DNA of 64,000 nucleotides, taken from the NCBI RefSeq assembly GCF_000499845.2, contig NC_023758.2, positions 2,706,311 through 2,770,310 on the forward strand, given 5' to 3'. Numbering within the stretch: position 1 is the first letter of the stretch; the number at the start of each line of letters is the position of its first letter. Below, in pieces: positions 36,020-48,275 of this stretch. Under the pieces are notes generated by a model that was not told where the DNA came from, did no database searches, and saw only the letters and a program-made list of their open reading frames with translations. This DNA comes from Phaseolus vulgaris. Taxonomy: Eukaryota; Streptophyta; Magnoliopsida; Fabales; Fabaceae. The translations under genes were made by a program, and so were the position numbers.

Positions 36020-38084
36020 CACCTCTCCGATGAATGATTAAACGAAAGAAGGATGATTGAAGGTTTTATCTATAACCATTACAGAGAAAGAGAAAGGAAG
36101 AGAGAATACAGTTTCATCAGTTCCTCTTCTACTCTATCACTACTGCTACTACCATACAACCACCACCACCACCACCATTTTCTCTCTCTATGCCTTTCTT
36201 GCCTTCCCTCCTTCTCAACCCAAGTTTTTTCAAGTTACCCTTTTAAGCATACTCACTCATCTTCTCTATTACGTACTCTTCTCACCCATACCATTTCTAC
36301 GCCCACTTAATTTCACTCTACATCAATAATGTTACTTTCTGTTCGATATAACTTTTTTTTAGATAAATAATTGTTTCTCAAATTCATTTCACAACTTAAA
36401 CAAATAAATCAACCATGTAATTAATTAATAAACTTATTTCTTCTTCAGTCAAGCATCTGATTATTTATATGAAATATTGATTCCAAACCACTATTTTTCT
36501 TACTAATTTTATTGCACACTTGGGAATGAACAAGAGCGAAAAAGTTCTTACATATATTTTTCTAGTAAGGATTAAACACAAACCTGTAAGTCTAAATAAT
36601 TATATCAAATAATATAATTATTTATTAAATCAATTAATTAATGTCCCTCTTTTGAAGTAATACACAACTTATAACAAACTAAAATATGTATAATAGCTAT
36701 AGATTATATTAAATTAAATTGGAGATAACGTAGGAGTGAAAAGAAAAGAAAAAGGATCCCTGTGATTGAGGAATTGGGATGCACAAAAGGAGTCACTTCC
36801 TCGAAGGGCATAGATGGGGCATTTGGTAACATTACTAAAAAAATTGTGATTAAAAACTTAGCCACCACCTTCTTTATTCAATTGGCCTGTTGCAAATGGC
36901 TTCACAGAGGAGCCACGTTGCGTGAAAGGACCCCAACATAGTGCCACATAAACATGAAATGTCATATAAAATATAAGGAATTTGTTTCTGAGAAAAAAAG
37001 AGCGAAAGAAAAAGGTATTTTGGTGTTGGTTAATTTGAAAGGGAAAGGGACATCCAAGCTAGAGAGATATCACAGTAACAACTTGTCTTTTTCTCTATAT
37101 TGTGAGCTATTCTGCACCTTCCTTCGTCTACTTCCATGACCTCATGTAATTTTAGTAAACTTTACCAAATTTATGTTTTCTTCCACACTTCATACACTTT
37201 ATAAAAGTCTCACCAACAAAATCTCTTACAAATTTAAAACTATCAGGTGCTGATCATGTCTGATATAATAGACTTTTAATAAAAATGATAGTTGTTTACT
37301 CTTATGGAATGACGTATTTGTTTTTACTGAATGTATCAGAAGTAAAACTAACCTTCGTTTAATAAATTTTGCAAGATGAGACTCTCTCCAACATATTTTA
37401 ATATTTGAAGAAGGCAAAACGCATTATTAACATATAGAAGAAGCAAGAGTATAAGATGTACTCACTTATTGTCAAGATACAAAGATAGAAAAATATAGTT
37501 AAAAATCCTATTATATTTATTTCAAATTTTGATATTTGTATCAACTTCACCTCTTATTTTATTGTGGTGGAATGATCATGTCAGTATGTTGTCTTTATCT
37601 CAACACTTGTTGCACAAAACCATGGCCTAGTTACCAATTTAATTTGTTCTACATTATTCTTCCATACATGTGTCAATTTTTGCTGCAATCGCTTTGCTCA
37701 AAATAAAATCATCTTAACCCACAACACACCAAATACATTTTTCACATCTCATACTATCCATCCATGACTTTCCATATTAATACATGTGCAACACGGGACC
37801 GAGAACTAGGTCATGAATAACTATATTTAACATTATAATAGTACAATTAAAAAATTTAGAAACAAAATCACATATAATGTCATAATTAAAAAATTTAACG
37901 GTGAAAATTGTATTACTACATGTCTATAAAGAATATAAGGATACAATTCATTTATACAAATAATTTAACCAACATCATCTCAATTTATGATTCATTATAG
38001 TTAATTATCCTAGACTAAACACTAACTTATACTCTTCTCATCGAGAATCAATATTTAAATAAAATACTTAATTATCAAATATTT
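36020..38084. other. GATL promoter side and spacer
   Basis: The first 300 bases are the GATL leader and promoter: pyrimidine-rich on the plus strand with a (CAC)n run at 36160-36177. Beyond this the sequence is ordinary spacer. No other gene is supported. Confidence 0.35.
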
Positions 38085-38265
38085 AGATTCTAAATTTGGT
38101 AGTAAAAACTTTTGTAACTAATTAAATATCAATTTAGAAACCATATAACAATAACAGAAATTAATTTAAAAACCAAAAAATTTTAATCACTAAAATGATA
38201 TCTAATTTAATCATTATAACAACTAATTATTTTTTTATCTAATTAATTTCTATTTAATAATTTTT
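38085..38265. mobile_element. CACTA-ended MITE, internal right half (copy 3)
   Basis: Carries the family words CTAAATTTGGTAGTAAAAAC, TTTAGAAACCATATAACAAT and CATTATAACAACTAATTATT in the order seen in copy 1. The terminal CACTACAAGAAAA is not preserved. A decayed and truncated copy. Confidence 0.5.
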
Positions 38266-39881
38266 AACTTTTCTTTCACACCCAAAAAGTTAGACCCACA
38301 AAAATAAATTTAACATTTCAAAATTGACTTATTTCAAAAAAATCAACAAAAACTTCAAATTGTCCCACAGATGAAATATACTTAGTGAAATTTATCATTA
38401 TACAAAATAACAGTGAAATTTATCATTATATAAAATAACTCACATACTAGGATAAATCACCTCCATTTAGTTTTATTCAATTGAAACTAAGTTTGGATTT
38501 TTTTTTCTAGTGAATCATTTCTCTTACTCTTATAATAATTTTTCATATAAGTTTATTATTATTGTTGTTGAAGAACTCGTATTAATAAAAAAATAAATTA
38601 AATTATTTAATACAAATATATACAAATCTTCACTATATTATCAATTTTGTGATATTAAATTAAATTTATGTTTAAATTTTACTTTTTCTCAAGAGAATTT
38701 ATTTTAGTCAAATTTTGTATCATCAACTATAATCAACTCGGATGTCTTTTCTAATTAAAATTTAACAAGAAAACACTAATTTAGAAAATTTTCTATATAA
38801 ATAAAATGCATAGAAAAAATAATTTAAACGCTTATTAGAAATAACCTTTAAATGACTTCTTGACATTGTCAGTAGAAGTATAGAATCAACCATTTGCACT
38901 TAGGGCATATTTATTTGCTATCATTTGCTGAAAAAAGCCAACGTTCACTTTCATTTAATTGATTTTTTTTAATTCAATTTATATAATATAAGTTTTTAGT
39001 AATTAAAAAAATTGCAAATTAACCCTTTTGACGCGGATCAGCTCATCTTACTATATTAGATGAAGTGAGCGAAAAATAATTGACATATCTTAAAACAAAT
39101 TATTTGTCGGCATCTTAAAAAAAAACAAAAATTTAACGTGGTCCAAAAACTTGGGATGACTTAACTGAATTCGTAAACCGTGACATTTTATTTATATATA
39201 CAACTGTATAAACCGAATTTCCGTTAATCAAATTCAGTTTAAAAACAATGCATAAATTGTTGATGTGCCAAATTGTGTTTACTTAATAATTTATATTTTG
39301 GATATATAAGACTAGAAATAAATATTTCATTATATATAAATAGGTCAAACTTCATAATTCACTTCACTTCTTAACAATGTAAACAAAGTTTTTGAATTAA
39401 GATAAAATAGTGTTTGGAAGCAAAGATTCAATCTATATATTTAAAAAAAAACAATGCATAAATTGATATAAGTTGGTTACCATTAGTTTTTTTTTTTCAT
39501 TTTTGCTTTAATAAATTCATTGGTTTAATTTGATGGTATGTAACTAATTAAGAGTTTAATGACATACTCGTTCATCTAATTTAATATGACTTTTAAGATA
39601 ATTATTGTAAAATTTATAAATTTATTATACGCAGGTGATTTATGATCGGGTTATTATATAAATTTATATTACATTGTCAACGTACAGTTTTTATTTATTT
39701 TTTCTTTTAATTGAATATCATTCCTTGATTTTAAGTTTTTTAGCATAAATTTATATTCTTTGAGTAAAATTCAAATTTCTACCAAAAGCTATTCTTAAAT
39801 TTTTAAACACCTTAAAAAGTAAAACATATACGCAGATTTTATTCCATTTTATCCATCCAATAGTTGTCGGTCATAATGAAT

Positions 39882-39926
<45 letters not shown>

Positions 39927-40039
39927 GATTAAAAAAAATATTTAGATAACTATTATTTAAATTTAGAATTCTTATCTGATTATTTTTCTTTAATGAATAA
40001 AAATATTTATTATTGATGATAAAGACCATTTTATTTTAT
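38266..40039. other. AT-rich spacer with small duplications and a (TA)n run
   Basis: A tandem duplication of AGTGAAATTTATCATTATA lies at about 38384-38438. A (TA)n microsatellite of about 20 units lies at 39885-39924. Nothing else is recognised. Confidence 0.4.
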
Positions 40040-40330
40040 GTATTGTTTGTGTTGTTTACTGTTAGGACAAATGTTTCTTGGATGCTTCGTAATCGATGAA
40101 ATACTTGTTTTAATTACGGTGGAAAAATTAGGTTTAAAGTTACTTATATTTTTTGTGAAGGGAATGCGTGTGCTGATAAATTGACTAATTTAGGATTTAT
40201 TCATAGATAATCCTTTCATTGATATAATAGATTTCCATCTAGTCTGTTATTATAATTTCTTTATTAATATGTATAGTCTACCTATGTATCATTTTTGTTA
40301 ATATATGAGTTTTGATCTAGTTCCCCAAAA
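40040..40330 (+). pseudogene. Relic of a LINE retrotransposon: RNase H-like C-terminus and tail
   Basis: The plus strand reads SWMLRNR(stop)NTCFNYGGK, then FKVTYIFCEGNACADKLTNL followed by GFIHR, then PSSVCYYNFFINMYSLPMYH and a tail 'gagttttgatctagttccc'. The block IFCEGNACADKLTNLG is the hallmark of the plant RNase H (RVT_3) domain at the end of LINE polyproteins (HIFREGNACADKLANLG). An in-frame stop and the missing upstream reverse transcriptase show a 5'-truncated dead copy, as usual for LINEs. Confidence 0.72.
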
Positions 40331-42737
40331 ATACTTGAGATGTCAGTCTAATATAGATATCAAGTAACATAGGGATGCCCTAACATGAAATCTTTTTTAT
40401 ATGTATAAAAAAAAACCATTTTATTATAGTTTGCTTTGATGAGGAGTACTGGTACCTTTGAAAAAAAAAATACATTTCATACTTTTATTTTTGTTGGACA
40501 TTTAAAAAGGCCGTAAATCTAAAAGTGCTCATTAATTAACTAGAAAGTACTAATTGATGAAAAGTTATAAAATTTAAACTTGGGTATTGAAATTTATAAT
40601 CTTATTTTCTCAAAAAAAAATTACAATAAACGGAAAAGGGAGGGTAAGAAAAATTTAAAGAGTTTTGTTTGGTAATGAGGCACAGTTAAATTGAGCATGT
40701 GGAGCTTTGGGGAAGAGGCATGGTAGAAGTCCAATACCATTTTGTTTGGTACCACAAACAATAAATTGTTCCCACTTCTTAATAAATGAGGATTGACTTT
40801 TCGTTCATTTTCATTTTCTGTTCTTCGTTTCTGCAAACTACAACCTCAACTATTCCAAACGTGAATCACGCCAAGGACTTCCTTTTACAATTCAACATCT
40901 ATAAATTTGCTTCACATTTTATACAATTTTTTTTCTTCAATAAAAACTATTTTTATACTACTCCAAGTTATTTATTATCAGTAAATGATGCATTGCACAA
41001 TATTTTTTATTTTAAAATATATAATTTCAAGGTAAAGGTAGAAAACATAAAAGTTCACAATTTTTTTTCCGGAAAAAAATCGATAGACTATGACTGACCT
41101 TTTTAGTTAGAATTTAATTTTATTCTAACTCGTGGTATACTAAATTTAGTATCACAAATTACATAAATAAAAATAGAAATGACAAAAGTTACTTATGTTA
41201 TCAATAATAAGTATCCAACGAGTATCTTTTGCTTCAAAATATGTTTGGAAAAAATTCCAAAATTAACTCAGACATTCCTCCAGAAAATGTTTACGAAATT
41301 TAAGACATATTAAATGTTAAAAAACACCAACAAATAATTAGGAACTATTCTTGATATAATTTTTTAGAAAAATATATTTTAAAGGTAACAAACTACAGAT
41401 CCATTAAAATTACTGCATAATCCAACCAACAAATTGTTGATAAGGACGAAACTATATTTAATTTCCTTAAACTTCTCTAAGATTGACTCTTGTATATAAA
41501 AAACACTCACTAGAAGAGATGAATTGGATTTTTTTTAACATTAATATTAACAAAATTAATAAATAAGTCCTAACAATAACATGATTATAAAAGATAACTC
41601 TTTAATCCGATTATACTCTAAAACTCCTCACAATCAAGTGCCAGAATGAGGCTGATATTCTGATGCTGAGATATCTTTTAATTTATATTGATACATATTA
41701 AGAATAACAAAAAGAAGAAAAGTCATCAGATTAAATAGTATAATTATTAATCGTACCATGTGAAAAAAAATTATCTATTATTTTTTTATATATATATAAG
41801 CTTTCATTTTAGAAAAACTTTTAATTTAATGAAAATTGAAATGTAAAGATTTTCTTAAAAGCCTTCATTATTTCACCTTTACAGTTTATTGATTTACCCT
41901 TTATTGGTTTCCATCATAACTAAATATGATGTGCGGATGAGCTTCTTTAGTTTAGGTGGACATAATTTTATTTTATTTTAATAAAATTAAAATATCTTTT
42001 AAATTCTCTCATTTATTATATTTCTCATTTATTACATATTAAAATATCTTTCCTGTACTCTCATTTATTATAATTTTTGTTGATAAAAAAAATCATCTTA
42101 ACTATTTTTCATATTTAATAAACCTTCAACCATAATCTGTAAACCAATATTCACATGCTTGTAACTACAGAGGCTTTGCCCTTTGATTCTATGAATAAAA
42201 GGGTGATATTTTAAAATTTGAAATAAAAAATAAAAATGCAAAAAAGAAAAGAGAACATTCCCCCCTCTGGTTTTGAAAAATATGCTTTTCTTTCCACTTT
42301 CTCTTTAATCTATTTCCCCATCCTGTTTTTGTCTCTCCTCCAAACATTCCAATAAAAACCATAAAACCTGTGAAGATTATTTTCTGTCCATTGGCCCAAA
42401 TCCAAAACAAAATAACTATACTTAAGAGCAAAAGGAGATAAAATATAGACTGCAGAAGATAAAATATAGACTGCAGCATCATCATCGCCTCTACGTACAA
42501 TGATATCTGATAGAATTATCTACAAACAAAGTTAACTAAATGCCCAAATCACAATAAAGGAGTTCACTATGTCTCCAAAGCAAATCAAAATATATCTATA
42601 GTAAAAAATGGTGTATTCTTAGCATGCCGCCGTCTAGAATCTTTTAAACATCCAACAGTTTCCATTCTTATGAAACCAGACACCCTCAATTTGCCGGTGG
42701 TAAGGAGACAAATAGCACGGAAAGTTTCAGTTATCAA
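40331..42737. other. Intergenic AT-rich spacer
   Basis: No gene is supported. A 21-base tandem duplication (AGATAAAATATAGACTGCAG) lies at 42436-42476. Frames at 40621-41097 are low-complexity. Confidence 0.3.
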
Positions 42738-42825
42738 TCACAATAACTCTCCAATGATGAGATCCTGTCGTACCAAAAGTCCTGCTGCTAATGAAAATGC
42801 TACAGCAGTGAAGCTACCAATGCTC
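42738..42825 (-). other. Possible orphan terminal exon or exon fragment
   Basis: On the minus strand an acceptor-like CTTACTAG is followed by a frame reading SIGSFTAVAFSLAAGLLVRQ then DLIIGELL and a TGA stop at 42738-42740. The frame looks protein-like (small, hydrophobic helix, charged tail) but no matching upstream exon is seen before the RING gene. It could be a pseudogene fragment, part of the long RING gene 3' region, or chance. I do not recognise the family. Confidence 0.25.
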
Positions 42826-43319
42826 CTAGTAAGGGGGGTATGTTTTGATAAGTTTTTTTACAAACATTGCTAGAAGAAGAAAGTGAATAGAAAAATGGAA
42901 TTAGTTTTCCACAAACTAATTAGTTTGTGGGAAAGTTAAAAATGAACTCTTGTATAAGCAAATATGTGAAACTGCTACAATATTAACTTATACACAGTAA
43001 TTTTAACACTGAAAAACTAATTTCATTTTTTCCTCTAAAAATACTTATGGAGCAGTTTATTTAAACTTCAAGGCTATTTGAACCAACAACCGTGGAACAT
43101 GGGAAGACTTGGGAGATGCTACTAAGACAGCAAAACTGCAGGCAAGTGATAAAAGACCAAACAGGTAGCATTCAAGTTCACCGCAGATGCTTATAATACA
43201 GTTAACAAAGAGTCAAACACGCAGCAGCATTCCCAGACATAGAATTCCCTCTTCAATCGGCTAAAATATTTACACACAACAACTCCTCGAGAAGCATTGC
43301 AACCTAGACAGAAATGACA

Positions 43320-44015
43320 TTACCACACAAAAATAACCGTAAGGAGGACAAGAAATCCAATCAACATAAGCAGATTCTTCAAAACATTGTCCTCCTGCCG
43401 CTGCACTTGGCCGCCAGTTGCCTGCGGATACCCGCGCGTGCCCCCTCCGTGAAAGCTATTAAACCCAAAGGGGTAACCAGAAGTTGTCCCGTAGACAGTG
43501 GCATCCTGAAAGCCATGGAAATGAATGTTGAGCAGTGACGGTATAAACCCAGCAAAGGCAGTGGAAAGTGTGAAGTTCCCAAATCTGGCAGTTGCCATGG
43601 GAATGAACCCTCCCATGAGTCCAAACCCATAACTCCCAAAAGGGTTGGCCTCAGGAGGAGGTGGGGGCGGCGCAGTTTGCGGCCTCTGCCCCGAAGGACG
43701 GTGAGGAATCTCCATTCCAGGATATGATTTAGTTCTGGGATCAGTCTGTGTTTTGCCCCTGCCATAAAGAGGCACCAATTTCTCCTCCTGCACAAGGGCC
43801 TTGCAAACAGGGCACTCCTGAGAATGGGAATGATGATGGAGCCACCTATAAAGGCATGGCCAACAGAATAGGTGACCACAGAGTGTGATCACGGGGTCTT
43901 GCGCCAAATCGAAGCATATGTTGCATTCGAAATCACCAGCATCGTTTGAACTGTTACCCGAACATGATGGGCTCGGAGCAGACGGTCTCGTTGATTCCCC
44001 AAAACCACTCGTCAT
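43320..44015 (-). CDS. RMA/RNF5-type membrane-anchored RING E3 ubiquitin ligase
   Basis: A 231-aa protein in one coding exon. An N-terminal C3HC4 RING has C31, C34, C46, H48, C51, C54, C68 and C71 ([20 protein letters not shown] and on). A Pro-rich middle follows, and a C-terminal tail anchor lies at about 214-231 ([18 protein letters not shown]). This is the layout of plant RMA1-3 and human RNF5/RNF185, ER-membrane ligases acting in protein quality control and, in plants, aquaporin trafficking. A 5'-UTR intron is likely: donor TTG/GTAAGT-like at about 44345 and acceptor GATTAG just before the ATG (about 44021), on the minus strand. Heading 3' the UTR is probably long (toward 42900). Confidence 0.92.
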   Translation of the reverse strand: MTSGFGESTRPSAPSPSCSGNSSNDAGDFECNICFDLAQDPVITLCGHLFCWPCLYRWLHHHSHSQECPVCKALVQEEKLVPLYGRGKTQTDPRTKSYPGMEIPHRPSGQRPQTAPPPPPPEANPFGSYGFGLMGGFIPMATARFGNFTLSTAFAGFIPSLLNIHFHGFQDATVYGTTSGYPFGFNSFHGGGTRGYPQATGGQVQRQEDNVLKNLLMLIGFLVLLTVIFVW

Positions 44016-44689
44016 TTGCCTAATCCCTCACTCAGATCTTTACAAACAAAACCAAACCCTACAATGTCACCCAAAAAAAATCATCAAAGGCTATATCACA
44101 TCATCGTCACCGACAAGGCCGTACTAAAATACAAAAATCAGCGAATTGTACTAAGATCTGCAATTAATCAATCGACGGACAAATCTAGAGATTGAACGTG
44201 GAAATTAGCGGAACGAGAAAATGCAACCAACATGAAAAAAGATTCAATAAAGCAAAAAAAAAGATACAGATCTGATATCAGAATATGAAAACAGAAAATT
44301 ATATACAATAATTAACAATCAAATAAGCAAGCATAAGATAAACTTACAATTTGGTTGAGGGAATGACAATTGGTTTGGGAAGGCACAAGAATTTTGATTA
44401 GAAAAGTAAATCCTGCGTAGCAAAGCCCCAAATTTGGTTCTAACCGAAAACCTCGTGGAAGGTTCCAGGTTCTCTACGTGCTTCCTTTCTCACGTTCTAT
44501 TTGTTTTATTATTAATTTATTTATTTATTTATTCTACTCCATTCTTTCATTATTCTATCGTATAGGTAATCACAACGACTATGCAAATCGGCCCGTTTCA
44601 CTTTCTGCCAATTTGGGCCATTATGCATTATGAGTGACTAGTCCCGGCCCGACATAAAAAATAAGTAAGAATTGAATTTTACTCTATGA
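44016..44689. other. RING E3 gene leader, 5'-UTR intron and promoter
   Basis: On the minus strand the sequence AATTGTAAGTTT near 44345 offers a donor and GGGATTAGGCAA near 44020 an acceptor, so about 44021-44345 is probably a leader intron. The promoter lies above about 44440. A (TTTA)n run is at 44515-44533. Confidence 0.4.
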
Positions 44690-44890
44690 AGTTCTGATAC
44701 TCTTCTTAAATGGAGAGTTTGTGTTGCACACACGTATCGGACACCAACACTCATAAAATATTTATCGGTGAAGTGTCTAAAGGAGAAATACATTAATTTT
44801 CTAAACACTTAAACTTATTGTAAAAAAATATTTTTATTATGATTATAAAAATAATGAACAAATTCTTTTGAACCAGCAATGAACAAATTT
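44690..44890. repeat. Dispersed repeat with GTGTCCG-type ends, shorter copy
   Basis: Matches the left half and interior of the copy at 6050-6505: 'cttcttaaatgga', 'cacacgtatcgg', 'tttatcggtgaagtgt', 'ttattatgattataaaaata' and 'aacaaattcttttgaaccag' occur in the same order and orientation. The right end is lost. Confidence 0.55.
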
Positions 44891-46946
44891 TCTCTCTTTA
44901 GTTAAGAAACATTTCTACTCGATTAGATTTTCGAATAGAGTAAACTTATTTTTGGCTCTAAAGATCCTTTGTTTCCTGTTTTTCCGTAGGATTTGAGAAA
45001 ATTAATCCTCTCAACGTATTCTACCATATACTGCATAACTTGCGTTAGACCTTTATATCTTGAAGCTTATCCTAGGGGTAAAATTCTAGAGCTTGTTTGG
45101 AAAGCAAGCAATTAAAGTAAGGGAAGCTAACTTTAACTTTCAATAATACCCTATACTAAAATATTTGAAAGTGGAGGAGACATGGTCCCAAGTTTCAAAT
45201 TCTCTTGCAAATATGTTATTTGATAAAATTGTTTGATTTTATCTTGTGTGAACATGTATAAATATTAGATTTTGATAGTTTGGAAGTTAGATATTGTTTT
45301 GATATTGGAAAGGTTCTTGAATGTTATGAATTTTTAAATATTATGTGATTGAATGATATGTATTATATATGAATGATGAAAATTATATGAATTTGATGTC
45401 ATACATTTGGGATAATGTATGAGTTATTGTTTGATTGTACATTAAGTATTTAAATTATATGTTTAACAAATATCCTCTAGCTTCACTAATGATATAAGTC
45501 ATATAAACTAAGATATCAGGTGGTGAGAAGCTGATGAGCGAGTTCATACACACTAGGTGTCGTTGTAAACACTCGGTATTGGATGTTTGAACTTATCCTG
45601 ATCTTTGATGTATGGATTAGATGTTAGCCTCTGATAAGGGACAGACTTAATGAGTCTTCTGGAAGACGATGAATTCATGTGTAGTGAGTATGATTGAAAT
45701 GAGATCAAAGTGTTATGGATTGTGATTGAAAATAGATCCATGTGTGACCTATATGAATGATGTAATTTGTATTGAAATTTTATGTGACAACATTTAAAGA
45801 AATGTTTATAATTGATTAGTTTGATTGATTTTTTTCTTGAATTATGTTATGAAATTTATTTTAATTAGTTTACCCTTACTTTTTTGTTGTGCTGTGAACT
45901 GTGACGACTATATTACGTACATGAGCAGATGATTATATAGGAGTCGGAGAGTCTGAATGACTTTAGAATATTGTTTTGAAACTTATATTGTAAATATTTG
46001 TATTTATGTAAACTCTAATAATGTATTAAGAATGTTTTGAAAAACTCTAAGCTTGTCCATAAATATATAGAACTTGTATTGTATGTATTTTTTAGGTGTT
46101 AATTTTTTTATTTTTTTTACAAAATACTAAAAGTCAAGTTAGTTGTAAAACTGATTATGAGTATAATGAAACTTAAATTGAAAAGGAGAAAATGTTTATA
46201 AAATAATTATTCTCAAAGAGATCTCCCTAAATTTGCTTTTGCTAAAGAATAATAATTAATGACATTTATGTTTAGCATAATTATTACTATCTGTATATAT
46301 AAAAAGATTAATTGTTTATAAACTATCGTACGACTACTGAATAAAAATGTGATCCGATATATTATCAACTAACTTCCTTTTTTTGCAGAAACTTTAGTTG
46401 TACTATATTACGTCGTAGTTCACATTTTATGTTTCATGCCAAAATAATAAGTAAGGGTATAATGCATAAAAGTTTTAATTTTAATGTATAGATAAATATC
46501 ATAAAACAATATAATTAATTTAATTTAGAATAGTAAGTATTATCACAATTAAAAAATCATTTTACAGTCGTTATCCAAATATTTCATTCTCTACTATTAA
46601 TATTATTATCACTTCACTATCATTTACAAAGTAGAAACTCAAGTTCTGAAAGCCGATTTAAAGATTTCAATACTAGATCTAGAATCCTTAAAATAATAGA
46701 AGGATTAAAATCATAAATTGCAGAGAATAAGAGAAACTATTGAATACGAGAATATAAAGATGTTGGAGTTGAAGATGTAAATAAGAAAACCTATTTAAGA
46801 AACTTCGACATAAACACTCCCAACAAAAGAAAAATACGAAGAATGAAATCAACCAATTTATAAACTTTTAATAATTTATAAAAAAAATCATTTTCTCCAA
46901 TTTTATAAACTCTTAAATGAAATAAATTTAAATTATAGGATTCAAA

Positions 46947-46985
<39 letters not shown>

Positions 46986-46986
46986 T
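44891..46986. other. Spacer with possible LTR-derived sequence (about 45060-46030)
   Basis: The stretch 45060-46030 has a style I associate with legume Ty3/gypsy LTRs (for example 'gatgagcgagttcatacacac', 'gagcagatgattatatagga'), but neither a second LTR, a primer site nor clear TG/CA ends with a 5-bp duplication could be fixed. A (TA)n run lies at 46952-46982. No gene is supported. Confidence 0.3.
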
Positions 46987-47320
46987 CACTACAAAATAAA
47001 TTATTAAATAAAAATAATTAGTTAGTATATTAACTAAATTATATAGTATTATATTGATATTTAGATTAATTTTTATTATTAATAAAAATTTATAAACTAG
47101 TTTTTAAATTAATATTTAATTAACTACTAACTTAATAGATTTTAAAATTGATAGTTAATTAAATACTTATTTAAAAATTAATTTAAATTTTTTATTAATA
47201 ATAAATACTAGATATTAATAATTTTTATTAATATTTAATTTAGTTAATATAGTAACTAATTATTTTTTTATTTTAAAAATTAGTTTCTATTTAATTTAAT
47301 GATTTTCTCTTGTTATAGAA
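46987..47320. mobile_element. CACTA-ended MITE, copy 4
   Basis: Starts CACTACAAAATAAA at 46987 and ends TTTTCTCTTGTTATAG near 47320. Internal family words such as ATAATTAGTTAGTATATTAAC and the mirrored AATATAGTAACTAATTATTT are present. The copy is heavily AT-mutated. Confidence 0.55.
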
Positions 47321-48275
47321 TGTTACACTATTTAATATCTTTTTATTTCTGTTTGATGAAAAAAAAAGGTAATCCTTTCTTACTCAAAGTTCCATATCTG
47401 AAAAAATTTATATTAATATAACATTAATTTATATAAATCAAAAATTGACATTATATGTATGAGATTTTTGTTAATACCTTTATACAGATTTTTTTATTTA
47501 TTTCTTTTGCGATTAAATTATAATTTTATATGTTTATTCGTGTTGGCTAAAAAAACTACACAATAATAATATAAACAAATTATCAAATTTTAGTTTGTTT
47601 TAAAAAAATATAGATTATGTCCTGATAAAACATAATAAACAAAAACTAAATATGAAACGATATTTCAAATTCAACCGTGAGTAAAATATCATGATTCAGG
47701 AGAACCGAGGGGTGTGCCCAAAAGAGAGGTCCAACTTCTTGTTTTGCCTCTTCATCCAAAACCTTGGTCATTGTTCTTATAGTTGTCATTTTGAAAGTGT
47801 TGGAGATCCAAGTCAACTAAATATGTAGAACTTATTTTATGACCCGATTTTATGAGTTAAATTATATTTAAAATTTACTTCTTATCATAGTTGAATTACT
47901 CTACCATTACACGCATACAACATATGTGGAAAAAAAAATCAGTTTATTACGCACATATTGAAAGAATACAGTAAAACTATAGATAAAAATAAATAAATAA
48001 ACTAGATAAGATAGTGTTGAATTTGAGGATTAGTAATGTGACGATGGGTTTGAGAAGTGAAATAAGATTGGGTCCAAATGAATAATGAATGGGGCACCTA
48101 CCAATTTGGCAAACTCTATTCACTACGAACACCACAAATTTACTGTCTCTCTCTCTCGTCTCTCCTTGAGTCTCGACCCTCCACCAATCCAAAATTACAA
48201 CACACGACAAGGGTAACCAGCAAAACCAACAAGACAGGGTAATGTGAAGAGGAGAAGAGGACCACAATCTACGGC
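47321..48275. other. Spacer and ELO gene promoter
   Basis: AT-rich to about 48060, then GC-richer leader-like sequence with a CT-rich run (48140-48170). No additional gene. Confidence 0.35.

Noticed and set aside
35285..36037. 250-codon plus-strand frame opposite the GATL gene
   Set aside because: Low-complexity Gly/Glu/Val text from the complement of a GC-rich coding region; no family features.
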